Below, piece by piece: positions 55,767-64,000 of a DNA stretch of 64,000 bases. This DNA is from Vibrio palustris. GTDB taxonomy: Bacteria > Pseudomonadota > Gammaproteobacteria > Enterobacterales > Vibrionaceae. Position numbers and translations under genes: made by a program. Within the stretch, counting starts at the first letter, position 1. Every line of letters starts with the position of its first letter. Where the stretch lies: the NCBI RefSeq assembly GCF_024346995.1, contig NZ_AP024887.1:2418001-2482000 (forward strand), in the 5' to 3' direction. The notes beneath the pieces were generated by a model. It had not been told where the DNA came from. It made no database searches and saw only the letters and a program-made list of their open reading frames with translations.

Positions 55767-56678
55767 TTATAATGCGAACTCAATAGTACGTACTTGATTA
55801 TCACGTTCGACGGTAAGGTTAATTTCTTTGGTATTCGATAATGCACTCATGACTTTCGTCAGTGCATCCTGTGCCGTTAAGTCTATGCCATTAATTTTCG
55901 TGGCGACGTCTCCAGCCTGCAGGCCTACCGATTCAAATAAGGCTTTGTTTGCCCCTGGTTTAAGCCGATACCCCATAATGACGGGGCCCTGCTTCAATTG
56001 CGACATATGAACATATTTCAGAATCGCACTCGGGCTTTTCTGAATCTCGTTACGAATCGCGCGTAATTGTTGCTGAGTTGCTTGGGTTGACTGTGTCAAC
56101 GTATTGCTCGTCTTATTGATTGTTGGCTTAGTATAATCTAAACCATTTAGCATCACAGTTTCATCACGCCCGCCATTATTGATAATTACTCTATCTGGCA
56201 GAACAGCTTTCAGCTTGACGGAAGTCCCATCGATGGTTTCGTCAATACCATACGTATCTTGAGAACCTTGATGTGAAATTACAGCAAGACTTGAATGAGA
56301 GTTAGAACTAGACACCACACCAACTAAGAGTAAGTTTAAGCGAGTTTTAGGTGCATCAACCGCCACCGAACGAGAAGGCTCCTTCACCGGTTGTGCGGTG
56401 TAATGACCAAATAAATCGGCTTTTTTCAGATCGGTAATATCTAAGTTAGACGGCTTACTGCTGACGGTGACATGCGCTGCCGTCCACGCTGGAATACTAT
56501 GCTCTTGCTCTGGAATTAACCATACAGTTTCCCCTAATAGCCATGCACAGCTGGCAATAAACGCCACACTACATCCTAAACTCGCAGGCCGATGCCAACG
56601 CTGTCCTTTGAGGTATGTGATCGCCGAGGTTAGACGAGTCGATGATGCTAAATTCAAATCTATCCGCTCCACGAACAA
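55767..56678 (-). CDS. gspC: Type II secretion protein GspC
   Basis: 303-residue bitopic protein linking inner membrane and secretin. One TM helix lies at about 34-50, followed by a periplasmic homology region (LLLVGVVSSSNSHSSLAVISHQGSQDTYGIDETI) that binds GspD N0, and a C-terminal PDZ domain (GYRLKPGANKALFESVGLQAGDVATKINGIDLT). The start is TTG 56678, with AAGGA five bases upstream; GTG 56672 is the alternative. The length agrees with Vibrio EpsC (305 aa). It is the first gene of the gspCDEFGHIJKLMN operon; prepilin peptidase is not in the window. Confidence 0.93.
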   Translation of the reverse strand: MFVERIDLNLASSTRLTSAITYLKGQRWHRPASLGCSVAFIASCAWLLGETVWLIPEQEHSIPAWTAAHVTVSSKPSNLDITDLKKADLFGHYTAQPVKEPSRSVAVDAPKTRLNLLLVGVVSSSNSHSSLAVISHQGSQDTYGIDETIDGTSVKLKAVLPDRVIINNGGRDETVMLNGLDYTKPTINKTSNTLTQSTQATQQQLRAIRNEIQKSPSAILKYVHMSQLKQGPVIMGYRLKPGANKALFESVGLQAGDVATKINGIDLTAQDALTKVMSALSNTKEINLTVERDNQVRTIEFAL

Positions 56679-56801
56679 AAATATCCTTATGAGGGAAGGT
56701 TAATAAAAAGGAAACCAAAGCAACTTGAAATGTTACAAGGCGCAATAATATAACATAGCCTCATGACATATTCATGTAAGGTGATTAATTCATCAACACT
56801 G

Positions 56802-56830
56802 CTTGAAAACATGTGTGTCAGACTCCATTG
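56802..56830 (+). promoter_or_regulatory. Sigma-32-like promoter of hslR-hslO
   Basis: CTTGAAA (56802-56808), an exact heat-shock -35, is followed after 14 bp by CTCCATTG (56823-56830), which resembles CCCCATNT. It is 50 bp upstream of hslR, a known heat-shock gene. The -10 is imperfect at two positions. Confidence 0.65.
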
Positions 56831-56879
56831 TTAACATTAATATACGTAACAAAACAAATGTTAGAGGAAATTTGCCGAC

Positions 56880-57269
56880 ATGAGTTCCAATTCTGAGGCT
56901 ATAAGGCTCGATAAATGGCTGTGGGCCGCGAGGTTTTATAAAACCCGTTCCGTTGCTAGGAATATGGTCGACGGGGGCAAAGTCCATTATAATGGCCAGC
57001 GCAGTAAACCCAGTAAAGTGGTAGAACTGGGCGCACATATTACACTTCGCCAAGGGCACGAAGAAAAAACGGTTGTGATTGAAAGCATTACTTCACAACG
57101 ACGTGGCGCGCCTGAAGCTCAAGCACTATACAATGAAACGTCCGAGAGCATTGCAAAACGTGAGCGGCGCGCGCTAGAGCGTAAGTTAAATGCGCACAAC
57201 CCTAGCCCAGATCGTCGCCCCGATAAAAAGCAGCGACGAGATATCATTAGATTCAAAAACCAAAATTAA
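56880..57269 (+). CDS. hslR: Heat shock protein 15 (ribosome-associated HslR)
   Basis: 129-residue RNA-binding protein with an S4 domain ([32 protein letters not shown]) and a basic helical tail ([27 protein letters not shown]). Hsp15 rescues stalled 50S subunits carrying nascent chains with tRNA. It matches E. coli HslR (133 aa) in length and layout. A sigma-32-like promoter lies upstream; hslO follows after 8 bp in the same operon. Confidence 0.95.
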   Translation: MSSNSEAIRLDKWLWAARFYKTRSVARNMVDGGKVHYNGQRSKPSKVVELGAHITLRQGHEEKTVVIESITSQRRGAPEAQALYNETSESIAKRERRALERKLNAHNPSPDRRPDKKQRRDIIRFKNQN

Positions 57270-57277
57270 AAGGCGGA

Positions 57278-58165
57278 ATGTCCTCCATGGCAAATAACAT
57301 GCTTAATCGCTACCTATTCGAGAACTTATCAGTGCGTGGCGAGCTGGTACAACTGGATGAAACGTACCAGAAAATTATTACCAGTAAGGAATACCCAGCT
57401 GCCGTACAACGCCTACTTGGCGAATTGGTTGTTGCCACTACATTGTTAACAGCCACATTGAAGTTTGAAGGCTCTATCACCGTGCAACTGCAAGGGGATG
57501 GCCCACTGACTCTTGCGGTGATTAATGGTGATAATCACCATAATGTTCGTGGGGTTGCTCGTTGTAGCGATGATATAGCCGACGATGCCACTATTCATGA
57601 CATGCTAGGCAAAGGGCATATTGTGATTACCGTCGAGCCAAAAGATGGCGAACGCTATCAGGGTGTGGTCGGACTGGAAGGTAAAGATCTCGCAGAAATC
57701 ATTGAAAACTACTTCGATCGTTCTGAACAACTGAAAACACGCATGTGGTTACGTGTGGGTGAGCAAGACGGTCATCCTCATGCCGCAGGTATGCTGATTC
57801 AGGTCATGCCGGATGGGACTGGCACACCAGAAGATTTTGAACGCTTAGAACAACTCACCGATACCATTAAAGACGAAGAACTATTCACGCTAGAAGCCAA
57901 TGAATTGCTCTACCGTTTATACAATCAAGAAACCGTCAACCTGTACGAACCAAAGCCTGTTACGTTTTTCTGTAGCTGCTCTCGGGAACGCAGCGCAGCG
58001 GCCATCATGACGGTTGATCGCCAAGAAGTAGACAACATCTTGGCAGAAGAAGGACATATATCTCTACATTGCGATTATTGCGGCTCAAACTACACCTTTG
58101 ATCCAATGCAAGTAGCGGAAATGTTCGTTGAATCTTCTCAACAAGGCAGTCAACACACACATTAA
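57278..58165 (+). CDS. hslO: Redox-regulated chaperone Hsp33
   Basis: 295-residue Hsp33. The N-terminal dimerising domain contains [23 protein letters not shown], and the C-terminal redox switch carries four zinc cysteines as CSC (in FFCSCSRER) and CDYC. Oxidation releases zinc and activates the holdase in the cytoplasm. Three N-terminal residues are uncertain: ATG 57278 or ATG 57287 ([11 protein letters not shown]) may be used, AAGGCGGA lying just before the first. It is the second gene of hslRO and is followed by a terminator. Confidence 0.95.
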   Translation: MSSMANNMLNRYLFENLSVRGELVQLDETYQKIITSKEYPAAVQRLLGELVVATTLLTATLKFEGSITVQLQGDGPLTLAVINGDNHHNVRGVARCSDDIADDATIHDMLGKGHIVITVEPKDGERYQGVVGLEGKDLAEIIENYFDRSEQLKTRMWLRVGEQDGHPHAAGMLIQVMPDGTGTPEDFERLEQLTDTIKDEELFTLEANELLYRLYNQETVNLYEPKPVTFFCSCSRERSAAAIMTVDRQEVDNILAEEGHISLHCDYCGSNYTFDPMQVAEMFVESSQQGSQHTH

Positions 58166-58186
58166 TCTCAGTGTGTTATAAATCGC

Positions 58187-58219
58187 AAAGCCAGCATAAT
58201 ATAGTATGCTGGCTTTTTT
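58187..58219 (+). terminator. Intrinsic terminator of hslRO
   Basis: AAAGCCAGCATA-ATATAG-TATGCTGGCTTTTTT, perfect 12-bp stem with T-run. Confidence 0.92.
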
Positions 58220-58484
58220 ATTGTCTCATCAAAAACTCAAACACGCTGTCGTAACCTTTGCCGATGGCCATACCGCAACGACTCCGACTAACGCACCACA
58301 TTAAGCATCCTACCGATTCGACTAGGGCTGAACAGAAATGATGACATATGTCTATTGTCCTTAATTTCTTTCTGGTTTTTTGAAGAAGCACTCTGTTTTA
58401 TTTTTATTACGTTGCTACCATGAATATTATAAAAATAACTAACATCTTGATAAAAAACCCTACAATATTCTACAAGGAGCACCT
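58220..58484. other. Upstream region of pckA
   Basis: 265 bp after the hslO terminator. It contains a 10-bp palindrome GACATATGTC (58343-58352) and AT-rich DNA toward pckA with AAGGAG before the ATG. No clear CRP site or gene is visible. Confidence 0.5.
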
Positions 58485-60113
58485 ATGACCACTGAAAACC
58501 ATGCCAAGGTTGCAAACCTAGATCTGACTGAATACGGCATTTCTGACGTTGCTGAAATTCTTCATAACCCCAGCTACGAACAGCTCTTTATCGAAGAAAC
58601 CGCGCCAAATTTAGCGGGGTGTGAAAAAGGGATTGTCACCAACCTTGGTGCCGTAGCGGTCGATACAGGAATTTTTACAGGTCGCTCCCCAAAAGATAAA
58701 TACATAGTTGAAGATGATACAACTCGAGACACGCTGTGGTGGACATCTTCTCAGGCTAAAAACGACAATAAACCCATGTCCCAATCCGTTTGGGATGATC
58801 TCAAAGCCACGGTTGCCAAGCAGTTATCCCATAAACGCTTATTTGTCATCGATGGGTATTGTGGAGCGAATCCTGATACTCGTCTGTGCGTCCGCTTTAT
58901 TACCGAAGTCGCTTGGCAAGCCCACTTTGTAAAAAATATGTTCATTCGTCCATCGGCTGAAGAATTACAGCAATTCACCCCTGACTTTGTCGTAATGAAT
59001 GCCGCCAAATGCACCAATTCTCAGTGGCAGCAACATGGGCTAAATTCTGAAAATTTCACTGCATTTCACCTTACTGAAAAAATGCAGCTCATTGGTGGAA
59101 CATGGTACGGCGGTGAAATGAAAAAAGGCATTTTCGCCATGATGAATTATTTCTTGCCTTTGCAGGGTATTGCGGCAATGCATTGCTCGGCCAATCAAGG
59201 AAAAAATGGCGATGTGGCGGTGTTCTTCGGTTTATCCGGCACAGGGAAAACGACGTTATCAACCGATCCTAAACGTGCGTTAATTGGTGACGATGAGCAT
59301 GGTTGGGACAACGAAGGGGTGTTTAACTTTGAAGGTGGCTGCTATGCCAAAACCATCAAGTTATCGAAAGAGGCCGAGCCGGATATTTATCACGCGATTC
59401 GTCGGGATGCACTACTCGAGAACGTGGTCGTCAATGCCCATGGCGTAATTGATTTCGATGACAGTTCCAAAACAGAAAACACCCGTGTCTCTTATCCAAT
59501 TCATCATATCGATAATATCGTCAAACCAATCTCTAAGGGTGGCCATGCACAAAAAGTTATTTTTCTCTCTGCGGATGCGTTTGGCGTATTACCTCCTGTC
59601 TCAAAATTAACGCCAGAGCAAACCAAATACCATTTCTTATCCGGTTTTACCGCCAAATTAGCGGGAACTGAACGTGGTATTACCGAGCCGACTCCCACCT
59701 TCTCCGCGTGTTTTGGCGCCGCTTTTTTAACGCTGCACCCAACACAATATGCTGAAGTTTTAGTCAAACGCATGGAGGCAGCTGGAGCGCAAGCCTACCT
59801 TGTGAATACCGGGTGGAACGGAACTGGTAAAAGAATTTCGATTCAGGATACTCGCGCGATTATCGACGCGATCTTAGATGGCTCAATTGAACAAGCCCCA
59901 ACCAAAACCGTGCCGATATTTAACTTTGAAATTCCGACTCACCTACACGATGTCGATAGTGAGATCTTGGATCCTCGTGATACCTATGTCGACCCACTAC
60001 AATGGGAAAGCAAAGCGCACGATCTCGCGGCACGATTTATTGATAATTTTGCCAAGTATACGGATACCGCAGAAGGTCAATCACTCCTGAGCGCTGGCCC
60101 ACAACTTAAATAA
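58485..60113 (+). CDS. pckA: Phosphoenolpyruvate carboxykinase (ATP)
   Basis: 542-residue PckA converting oxaloacetate and ATP to phosphoenolpyruvate, the entry step of gluconeogenesis. The N-terminal region ([13 protein letters not shown]) carries the substrate Arg; the P-loop GLSGTGKTT is at residues 249-257 and the metal site in IGDDEHGW follows, with [12 protein letters not shown] and the C-terminal adenine-binding [11 protein letters not shown]. The length equals the E. coli/Vibrio enzyme (540-542 aa). AAGGAG lies 6-7 nt before the ATG. It is a single gene with its own terminator. Confidence 0.97.
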   Translation: MTTENHAKVANLDLTEYGISDVAEILHNPSYEQLFIEETAPNLAGCEKGIVTNLGAVAVDTGIFTGRSPKDKYIVEDDTTRDTLWWTSSQAKNDNKPMSQSVWDDLKATVAKQLSHKRLFVIDGYCGANPDTRLCVRFITEVAWQAHFVKNMFIRPSAEELQQFTPDFVVMNAAKCTNSQWQQHGLNSENFTAFHLTEKMQLIGGTWYGGEMKKGIFAMMNYFLPLQGIAAMHCSANQGKNGDVAVFFGLSGTGKTTLSTDPKRALIGDDEHGWDNEGVFNFEGGCYAKTIKLSKEAEPDIYHAIRRDALLENVVVNAHGVIDFDDSSKTENTRVSYPIHHIDNIVKPISKGGHAQKVIFLSADAFGVLPPVSKLTPEQTKYHFLSGFTAKLAGTERGITEPTPTFSACFGAAFLTLHPTQYAEVLVKRMEAAGAQAYLVNTGWNGTGKRISIQDTRAIIDAILDGSIEQAPTKTVPIFNFEIPTHLHDVDSEILDPRDTYVDPLQWESKAHDLAARFIDNFAKYTDTAEGQSLLSAGPQLK

Positions 60114-60126
60114 TCAAAGCAGATTC

Positions 60127-60154
60127 AAAAAGCCTCTAATTTTAGGGGCTTTTT
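60127..60154 (+). terminator. Intrinsic terminator of pckA
   Basis: AAAAAGCCTCTAA-TT-TTAGGGGCTTTTT, 13-position stem with one U-G pair and a T-run, 13 bp after the stop. Confidence 0.88.
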
Positions 60155-60227
60155 CTTGTATTTAGGTTGAATAGAACTCAGATTTACTACAATCTGTTAT
60201 CAGGTTGACTACGGTTCTTAATTCCCT

Positions 60228-62114
60228 ATGAAAAAGCTACTTACTGTTATTATCTCGTTGTTGTTACTGCTGGTAATCATCATCGCGACTCTATTTGGTT
60301 TATTAAATACATCCTACGCCACCCCCGTAGTGCAATGGGTTAATCAACTCTTTGGTGATCCGCGTTTATCGTTCTCTAAAGCCGAATATAACTATCCTCT
60401 GCATGTGCGTCTAACGCAGCCGACAATTGCATTAGATAATTCCTCGCTGAGCTTCCAGCATCTCGATATTTGGTTCAATGATGCCGTGTATGATGACGAC
60501 CAATGGCAAATTGATAGTATGTTATTCGATGGGATTAGCGTTTATAACACGTTGCCACATTTTGTAGAGCCTACCAACTTTAAGATCCACCAGCTTGCGG
60601 TGCATAACCTCTCGATCCATCATGATAATATCGATGCCTCTCACGTTAACTTTCAAGTCAAAGAGCCGCACTGGTATCATCGTGAACAATGGCTACCTTA
60701 TGGAAAAATGCAACTCTCTGCTGGAGAAATACAATGGCAGGGTGAACACTTCGATACTTTGTTAGTTGATATGAATCATCAACTAACAGACAGTACAATT
60801 AATGGGTTTTCTTTTCATTGGCGTAATGGATTGGTGACTGGACAAGCAGAGCATTATCCGAGTGGCTGGTCACTGGTTAATGTTACTATGAATCATCTCG
60901 CGCTAACGCAAAATATTATCGACCAATTACGCTACAAATGGGAAACGCTCCCGCCACGCGTGATCACGCACATCAACAGTCTCGATATCCTCAACAGCCA
61001 GCTAGAATTTGGAACAGTGACACTCAATAACGCTGACATTTCAATTGAAAACTGGACACTCAATTCATTATGGCAAACTCAAGGCATGCTCTCTTTACAT
61101 GCTGATAACGCCAAATGGCAAGACATGACATGGATAGAACCCGATTTGGACGTCACCCTTGTGCCTGGGAAAATCACCATCAATGATTTTATCGCCGATG
61201 TTTGGCAAGGCCAGTTACAGTTGAAAGGCTCGGTGACCCCTAAAAAATTACACCTCTCCCAATTCAATGTTGCTGGTATTCGCTGGTATGGCGAGCATGA
61301 AAAGGACTTCCCTACGCTATCGCTCGATGATCTACCGTGGTCAACAATTCAAGTGGATCAGTTAGCAATAAATAATGCTCAGCTTATTCAGCTGAAACAA
61401 AAGCCTTTCTGGCAGTTATCTGGATTTAGCATTAATGGGCAAGATCTCACATTACGCCGCGATAAGCAGTTTGGATTATGGCAGGGCAATATCAATCTGG
61501 GCGCGAACAGCGCCAGTATAGGGAAACTCCATACTAGCCAAGCAATAATTGAAATGAGTAACGATAATCAGGTGTGGTCACTGACCCGTGCATTCTTACC
61601 ACTCAAGCATGGTTATTTCAAAGCACAAGGCACATGGCCAATGACTAACCAAGATACGCCGTGGTCATTACATATCCAAGCCGACGGTCTACCGCTTGAC
61701 CCACTGAATCAATGGTTATCATTACCTATTTGGCTAAGCGGCTTTGCCGATACCGACGCTTCTTTCTCAGGGATGGCGGGAAACCCAACTATTATTAAGC
61801 ATACCCTAAGTGGTAGTGCGAAAACGAATATCTATCATGGCGTTATGACAATGCAGCACGATAACACCACCACGATTCAGCCATTTGGTATCGACGATCT
61901 CCATATAACCGCCGACCGTGGACGTATTGCTATTCCTCAAACCCCCATCCAAGGCACCACGCTTGATGCTGAGTTATCCGCAAAGTTCGATTTGGTTGAC
62001 TATCAATCTGGCCACTTAGACATGACGGTTACCAACCAAGATAAAAGCACACGTTATGACCTACTCCATGCTAATCACGAAAAACCGCCAGAAAAATCAG
62101 AGTCGGTGAATTAA
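60228..62114 (+). CDS. AsmA-family envelope protein
   Basis: 628-residue protein with an N-terminal membrane anchor (MKKLLTVIISLLLLLVIII, about residues 4-25) and a long periplasmic beta-rich region containing repeated short hydrophobic strands, as in AsmA-like proteins now thought to form lipid-conducting grooves between membranes. The C-terminal AsmA-type segment (about 470-610: GYFKAQGTWPM, DTDASFSGMAGNP, IDDLHITADRGRIAIPQTPI, LDAELSAKFDLV) is the recognisable part. Which AsmA paralogue it represents cannot be said. It follows pckA after a terminator and its stop overlaps the convergent fabY stop by 4 bp. Confidence 0.8.
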   Translation: MKKLLTVIISLLLLLVIIIATLFGLLNTSYATPVVQWVNQLFGDPRLSFSKAEYNYPLHVRLTQPTIALDNSSLSFQHLDIWFNDAVYDDDQWQIDSMLFDGISVYNTLPHFVEPTNFKIHQLAVHNLSIHHDNIDASHVNFQVKEPHWYHREQWLPYGKMQLSAGEIQWQGEHFDTLLVDMNHQLTDSTINGFSFHWRNGLVTGQAEHYPSGWSLVNVTMNHLALTQNIIDQLRYKWETLPPRVITHINSLDILNSQLEFGTVTLNNADISIENWTLNSLWQTQGMLSLHADNAKWQDMTWIEPDLDVTLVPGKITINDFIADVWQGQLQLKGSVTPKKLHLSQFNVAGIRWYGEHEKDFPTLSLDDLPWSTIQVDQLAINNAQLIQLKQKPFWQLSGFSINGQDLTLRRDKQFGLWQGNINLGANSASIGKLHTSQAIIEMSNDNQVWSLTRAFLPLKHGYFKAQGTWPMTNQDTPWSLHIQADGLPLDPLNQWLSLPIWLSGFADTDASFSGMAGNPTIIKHTLSGSAKTNIYHGVMTMQHDNTTTIQPFGIDDLHITADRGRIAIPQTPIQGTTLDAELSAKFDLVDYQSGHLDMTVTNQDKSTRYDLLHANHEKPPEKSESVN

Positions 62115-63037
62115 TGAGGCATACCTTCTAACGTCGCCTTGTAATCAGGCATCAACATGTAGGTACCAAAGAAGTCGACGGCTTCATGACCATCACTGGT
62201 GATCGAGACTTGGACCACAATCCGAGCTTTACGCCCCGCGGCTAAGCGATCTAAATCACCACTAATGCCATCCATCGAAGTTGATGCAAGCGGATTAGAA
62301 AATAGAGGTTGATGATAACGAATATGGCTATCTACCAGTACAATATCACCGGATAAATCCCGCTCCTTCATCAATAGCCACGCCATCCCCCAACCCGTTA
62401 AGGTCGCTAGAGTAAATGCCGATCCGGCGAACATCGTATTATGTGGATTTAGATTAGGGTTAAGAGGGGCACTACACTGGAATTGATAACCAGTATACTC
62501 TTGAATTTTTATCCCCATTTTTTCGCAAATAGGAATTTGCTCTTGCCAGCGATCTTGCAACTCTGCGCACCATTCAGGCTTACGCAGTACCGTTGAGCGC
62601 ACATCTAATGGCTTGACCATCTGCTGATGCAATAAAGGGCCACGGCCACTCACAAGCTCACCACGGCACTCAAAACCATTGCTTTGGTAGAACGGTACCG
62701 CGGCTTCACGCGCTCGACACACGAGACGCTTAGCGCCTTCTTGACGTGCAAACGATTCTAGCGCGACCATTAACAATGAGCCCATACCTTTACCGCGTCG
62801 GTTGGCTTTTACGGCCATATAGCGAATCTGACCTTCACAGTCAGGCGTAATATACAAACGCCCTATGGCAATAGGACGACCACGACCATCAACAATCATA
62901 CGATGGTGACTCATGCCATCGAACTCATCCCTTTCAGATCCTAATGGCATCTGCCAGGGTTCACGCAGCATTTGCCAGCGAAACTGATAATACTTTTTGA
63001 TTTGGTTTTCCGTGCGCGGCGTAATCAGTTTAAACAT
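62111..63037 (-). CDS. fabY: FabY (YiiD): GNAT plus hotdog thioesterase-like bifunctional protein
   Basis: 308-residue two-domain protein. Residues about 1-150 form a GNAT acetyltransferase domain (IRYMAVKANRRGKGMGSLLM acetyl-CoA loop; FYQSNGF), and about 165-305 form a hotdog/YiiD-type thioesterase domain (NPHNTMFAGSAFTLATLTGWGMAWLL). The E. coli counterpart YiiD/FabY is known to supply an acetoacetyl-ACP synthase activity that starts fatty-acid synthesis when FabH is absent. The order fabY-dtd-yihY matches E. coli. The stop overlaps the convergent AsmA-family gene by 4 bp. Confidence 0.9.
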   Translation of the reverse strand: MFKLITPRTENQIKKYYQFRWQMLREPWQMPLGSERDEFDGMSHHRMIVDGRGRPIAIGRLYITPDCEGQIRYMAVKANRRGKGMGSLLMVALESFARQEGAKRLVCRAREAAVPFYQSNGFECRGELVSGRGPLLHQQMVKPLDVRSTVLRKPEWCAELQDRWQEQIPICEKMGIKIQEYTGYQFQCSAPLNPNLNPHNTMFAGSAFTLATLTGWGMAWLLMKERDLSGDIVLVDSHIRYHQPLFSNPLASTSMDGISGDLDRLAAGRKARIVVQVSITSDGHEAVDFFGTYMLMPDYKATLEGMPH

Positions 63038-63139
63038 ACAAACTTCCGGTTAAGTATCCATTTAACTCGATGGGGTCGATCCTATACTAGATTGAAAGCC
63101 ACGCCTACTCTTTCCTCAACGCGGCTTGAATCCACTACT

Positions 63140-63574
63140 CTATACCTGCAACCAAAACGTCACTGGACCATCATTCACTAATGAAACCTTCATATCGGCG
63201 GCAAAACGCCCACACTCAGTCGGTAACTGTTCTGCACACAATTGGGAAAAGACGTCATACAAACGGCGGGCTTCATCAGGCGCAGCTCCTTTAGAAAAGC
63301 CAGCCCGAGTGCCTTTTTTGGTATCGGCTGGCAAAGTGAACTGTGAGACAACTAAAACGCTTCCGCCCACATCCTTGACGCTCAGGTTCATTTTCCCTGC
63401 ATCATCTTCAAATACTCGGTATTGAGTAACACGCTCCATAAGACGCTTAGCTTTGGCGTCATCATCCCCTTTTTCGACACCAAGCAGTACTAATAGGCCC
63501 TGCTCAATGGCTCCAACGGTTTCATCCTCAACACGTACCGCCGCCTCACTCACTCTTTGAATTAACGCTATCAC
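63140..63574 (-). CDS. dtd: D-aminoacyl-tRNA deacylase
   Basis: 144-residue Dtd that hydrolyses D-amino acids from mischarged tRNA. It contains the conserved SQFTL motif ([16 protein letters not shown]) and the cross-subunit GP motif ([11 protein letters not shown]) at the C-terminus. GTG 63574 ([15 protein letters not shown]) is chosen because AAGGA lies 8 bases upstream and the E. coli protein (145 aa) starts identically; a TTG at 63598 would add eight non-conserved residues. The start lies 29 bp inside the 3' end of the upstream brkB gene, so the two are translationally coupled. Confidence 0.95.
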   Translation of the reverse strand: MIALIQRVSEAAVRVEDETVGAIEQGLLVLLGVEKGDDDAKAKRLMERVTQYRVFEDDAGKMNLSVKDVGGSVLVVSQFTLPADTKKGTRAGFSKGAAPDEARRLYDVFSQLCAEQLPTECGRFAADMKVSLVNDGPVTFWLQV

Positions 63575-64000
63575 TCTCTTTTTCCTTAACTTGAACAATG
63601 TCTTCTATCGCTTCTTGATACCGAGAGCGCCACTGAACATCTTCACCAAGTCCAGCGGTAATCTCAGCACCGAACAATACTATCAACCAACATAAGTACA
63701 CCCAAACAAACAAAATAGGAATGGCTGCTAATGCGCCATAAATCAGTTGGTAGGAAGGAAAGTGAGTGATGTAAAAAGCAAAGCCTTTTTTACTCAACTC
63801 AAACAACACAGCGGCCGCTAATGCGCCAGTAAACGCATGCGGTAGTTTGATTTTCTTATTAGGAACTAACAAATACAACACGGTAAAAGCCAGAAAGGAT
63901 AATAATACCGGTAACCAACGCAAGAACAGATTATAGGCTCCGGTTAGTGTCTCATTATCGATCACTTTCAAAGAGGTAATATAAGAACTTAACGCAATAC
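63546..64000 (-). CDS. YihY/BrkB-family inner-membrane protein, C-terminal part (cut by window edge)
   Basis: The frame stays open to the right edge, so only the last 151 codons are present. Visible are several membrane helices ([69 protein letters not shown]) and a hydrophilic acidic tail, the layout of the YihY/BrkB (formerly RNase BN) family. Function is unknown; earlier claims of RNase BN activity belong to another gene. It precedes dtd and fabY as yihY does in E. coli. Confidence 0.9.
   Translation of the reverse strand, partial: IALSSYITSLKVIDNETLTGAYNLFLRWLPVLLSFLAFTVLYLLVPNKKIKLPHAFTGALAAAVLFELSKKGFAFYITHFPSYQLIYGALAAIPILFVWVYLCWLIVLFGAEITAGLGEDVQWRSRYQEAIEDIVQVKEKESDSVNSKSE

Noticed and set aside
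1..64000. A hidden defence island, biosynthetic cluster, prophage or CRISPR system
   Set aside because: All long reading frames are assigned to conserved housekeeping or secretion genes or to two isolated unknowns. No integrase, transposase, repeat-spacer array, toxin-antitoxin pair or atypical operon was seen.
1..64000. tRNA or rRNA genes
   Set aside because: No cloverleaf with GTTCRA-type T-arm was found in the gaps examined by eye; a tRNAscan-SE run would settle it.

Overview
The window looks like a core chromosomal segment of a member of the Vibrionaceae (a Vibrio or close relative). Evidence is gene content and order: an eps-type type II secretion operon (gspC to gspN) flanked by hslR-hslO-pckA on one side and cysQ-nudE-nfuA on the other; cytR-ftsN-hslVU beside priA/rpmE; metJ/metBL; pfkA-fieF-cpxRA-sodA; ompR-envZ/greB/tex; gmk-rpoZ-spoT-trmH-recG. 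Every protein I could compare from memory is closest to gamma-proteobacterial/Vibrio forms. No rRNA, tRNA, CRISPR array, insertion sequence, integrase or prophage gene is visible, and no reading frame looks broken. The two end genes (hslU, brkB/yihY) are cut by the window edges.

Layout. 1-5115 (minus): hslU (partial), hslV, ftsN, cytR, priA. 5.4-13 kb: rpmE, a short malic enzyme, the MetJ repressor divergent from metB-metL across four tandem met boxes, zapB, glpX. 13.1-18.7 kb: pfkA, fieF, cpxRA, Mn-type sodA, trmL. 18.8-25.7 kb: fxsA, a membrane diguanylate cyclase, aspA, dsbD, a CrbR/ErdR-like response regulator. 25.7-33.6 kb: yhhQ with a preQ1-I riboswitch, gmk-rpoZ-spoT-trmH, recG, an unknown membrane protein. 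33.8-41.3 kb: xanP, ompR-envZ, greB, tex, an unknown charged protein. 41.5-45.2 kb: bioH, comF, nfuA, nudE, cysQ. 45.3-56.7 kb (minus): the 12-gene T2SS operon. 56.9-64 kb: hslR-hslO, pckA, an AsmA-family protein, fabY, dtd, brkB (partial).

Functional themes. Envelope and protein quality control recur: HslVU, HslR/HslO, CpxRA, DsbD, EnvZ-OmpR and T2SS. Glycolysis/gluconeogenesis switching is covered by PfkA, GlpX, PckA, malic enzyme and a probable acetate-switch regulator. Several regulatory sites can be read directly: sigma-32-like promoters for hslV and hslR, four met boxes, an exact CpxR box, a Fur box lying in the sodA promoter spacer, a PurR-type operator on the xanP -35, a CRP-like site behind cytR, a probable L31 leader before rpmE and a preQ1-I riboswitch before yhhQ. 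Most convergent gene pairs share a bidirectional intrinsic terminator.

I found no convincing undescribed multi-gene system. The points most worth checking are the riboswitch whose pseudoknot would use the Shine-Dalgarno of yhhQ, the absence of cpxP beside cpxRA, the absence of dcuA/cutA between aspA and dsbD, several perfect inverted repeats in untranslated regions, and two uncharacterised genes (33017-33583 and 40865-41338).
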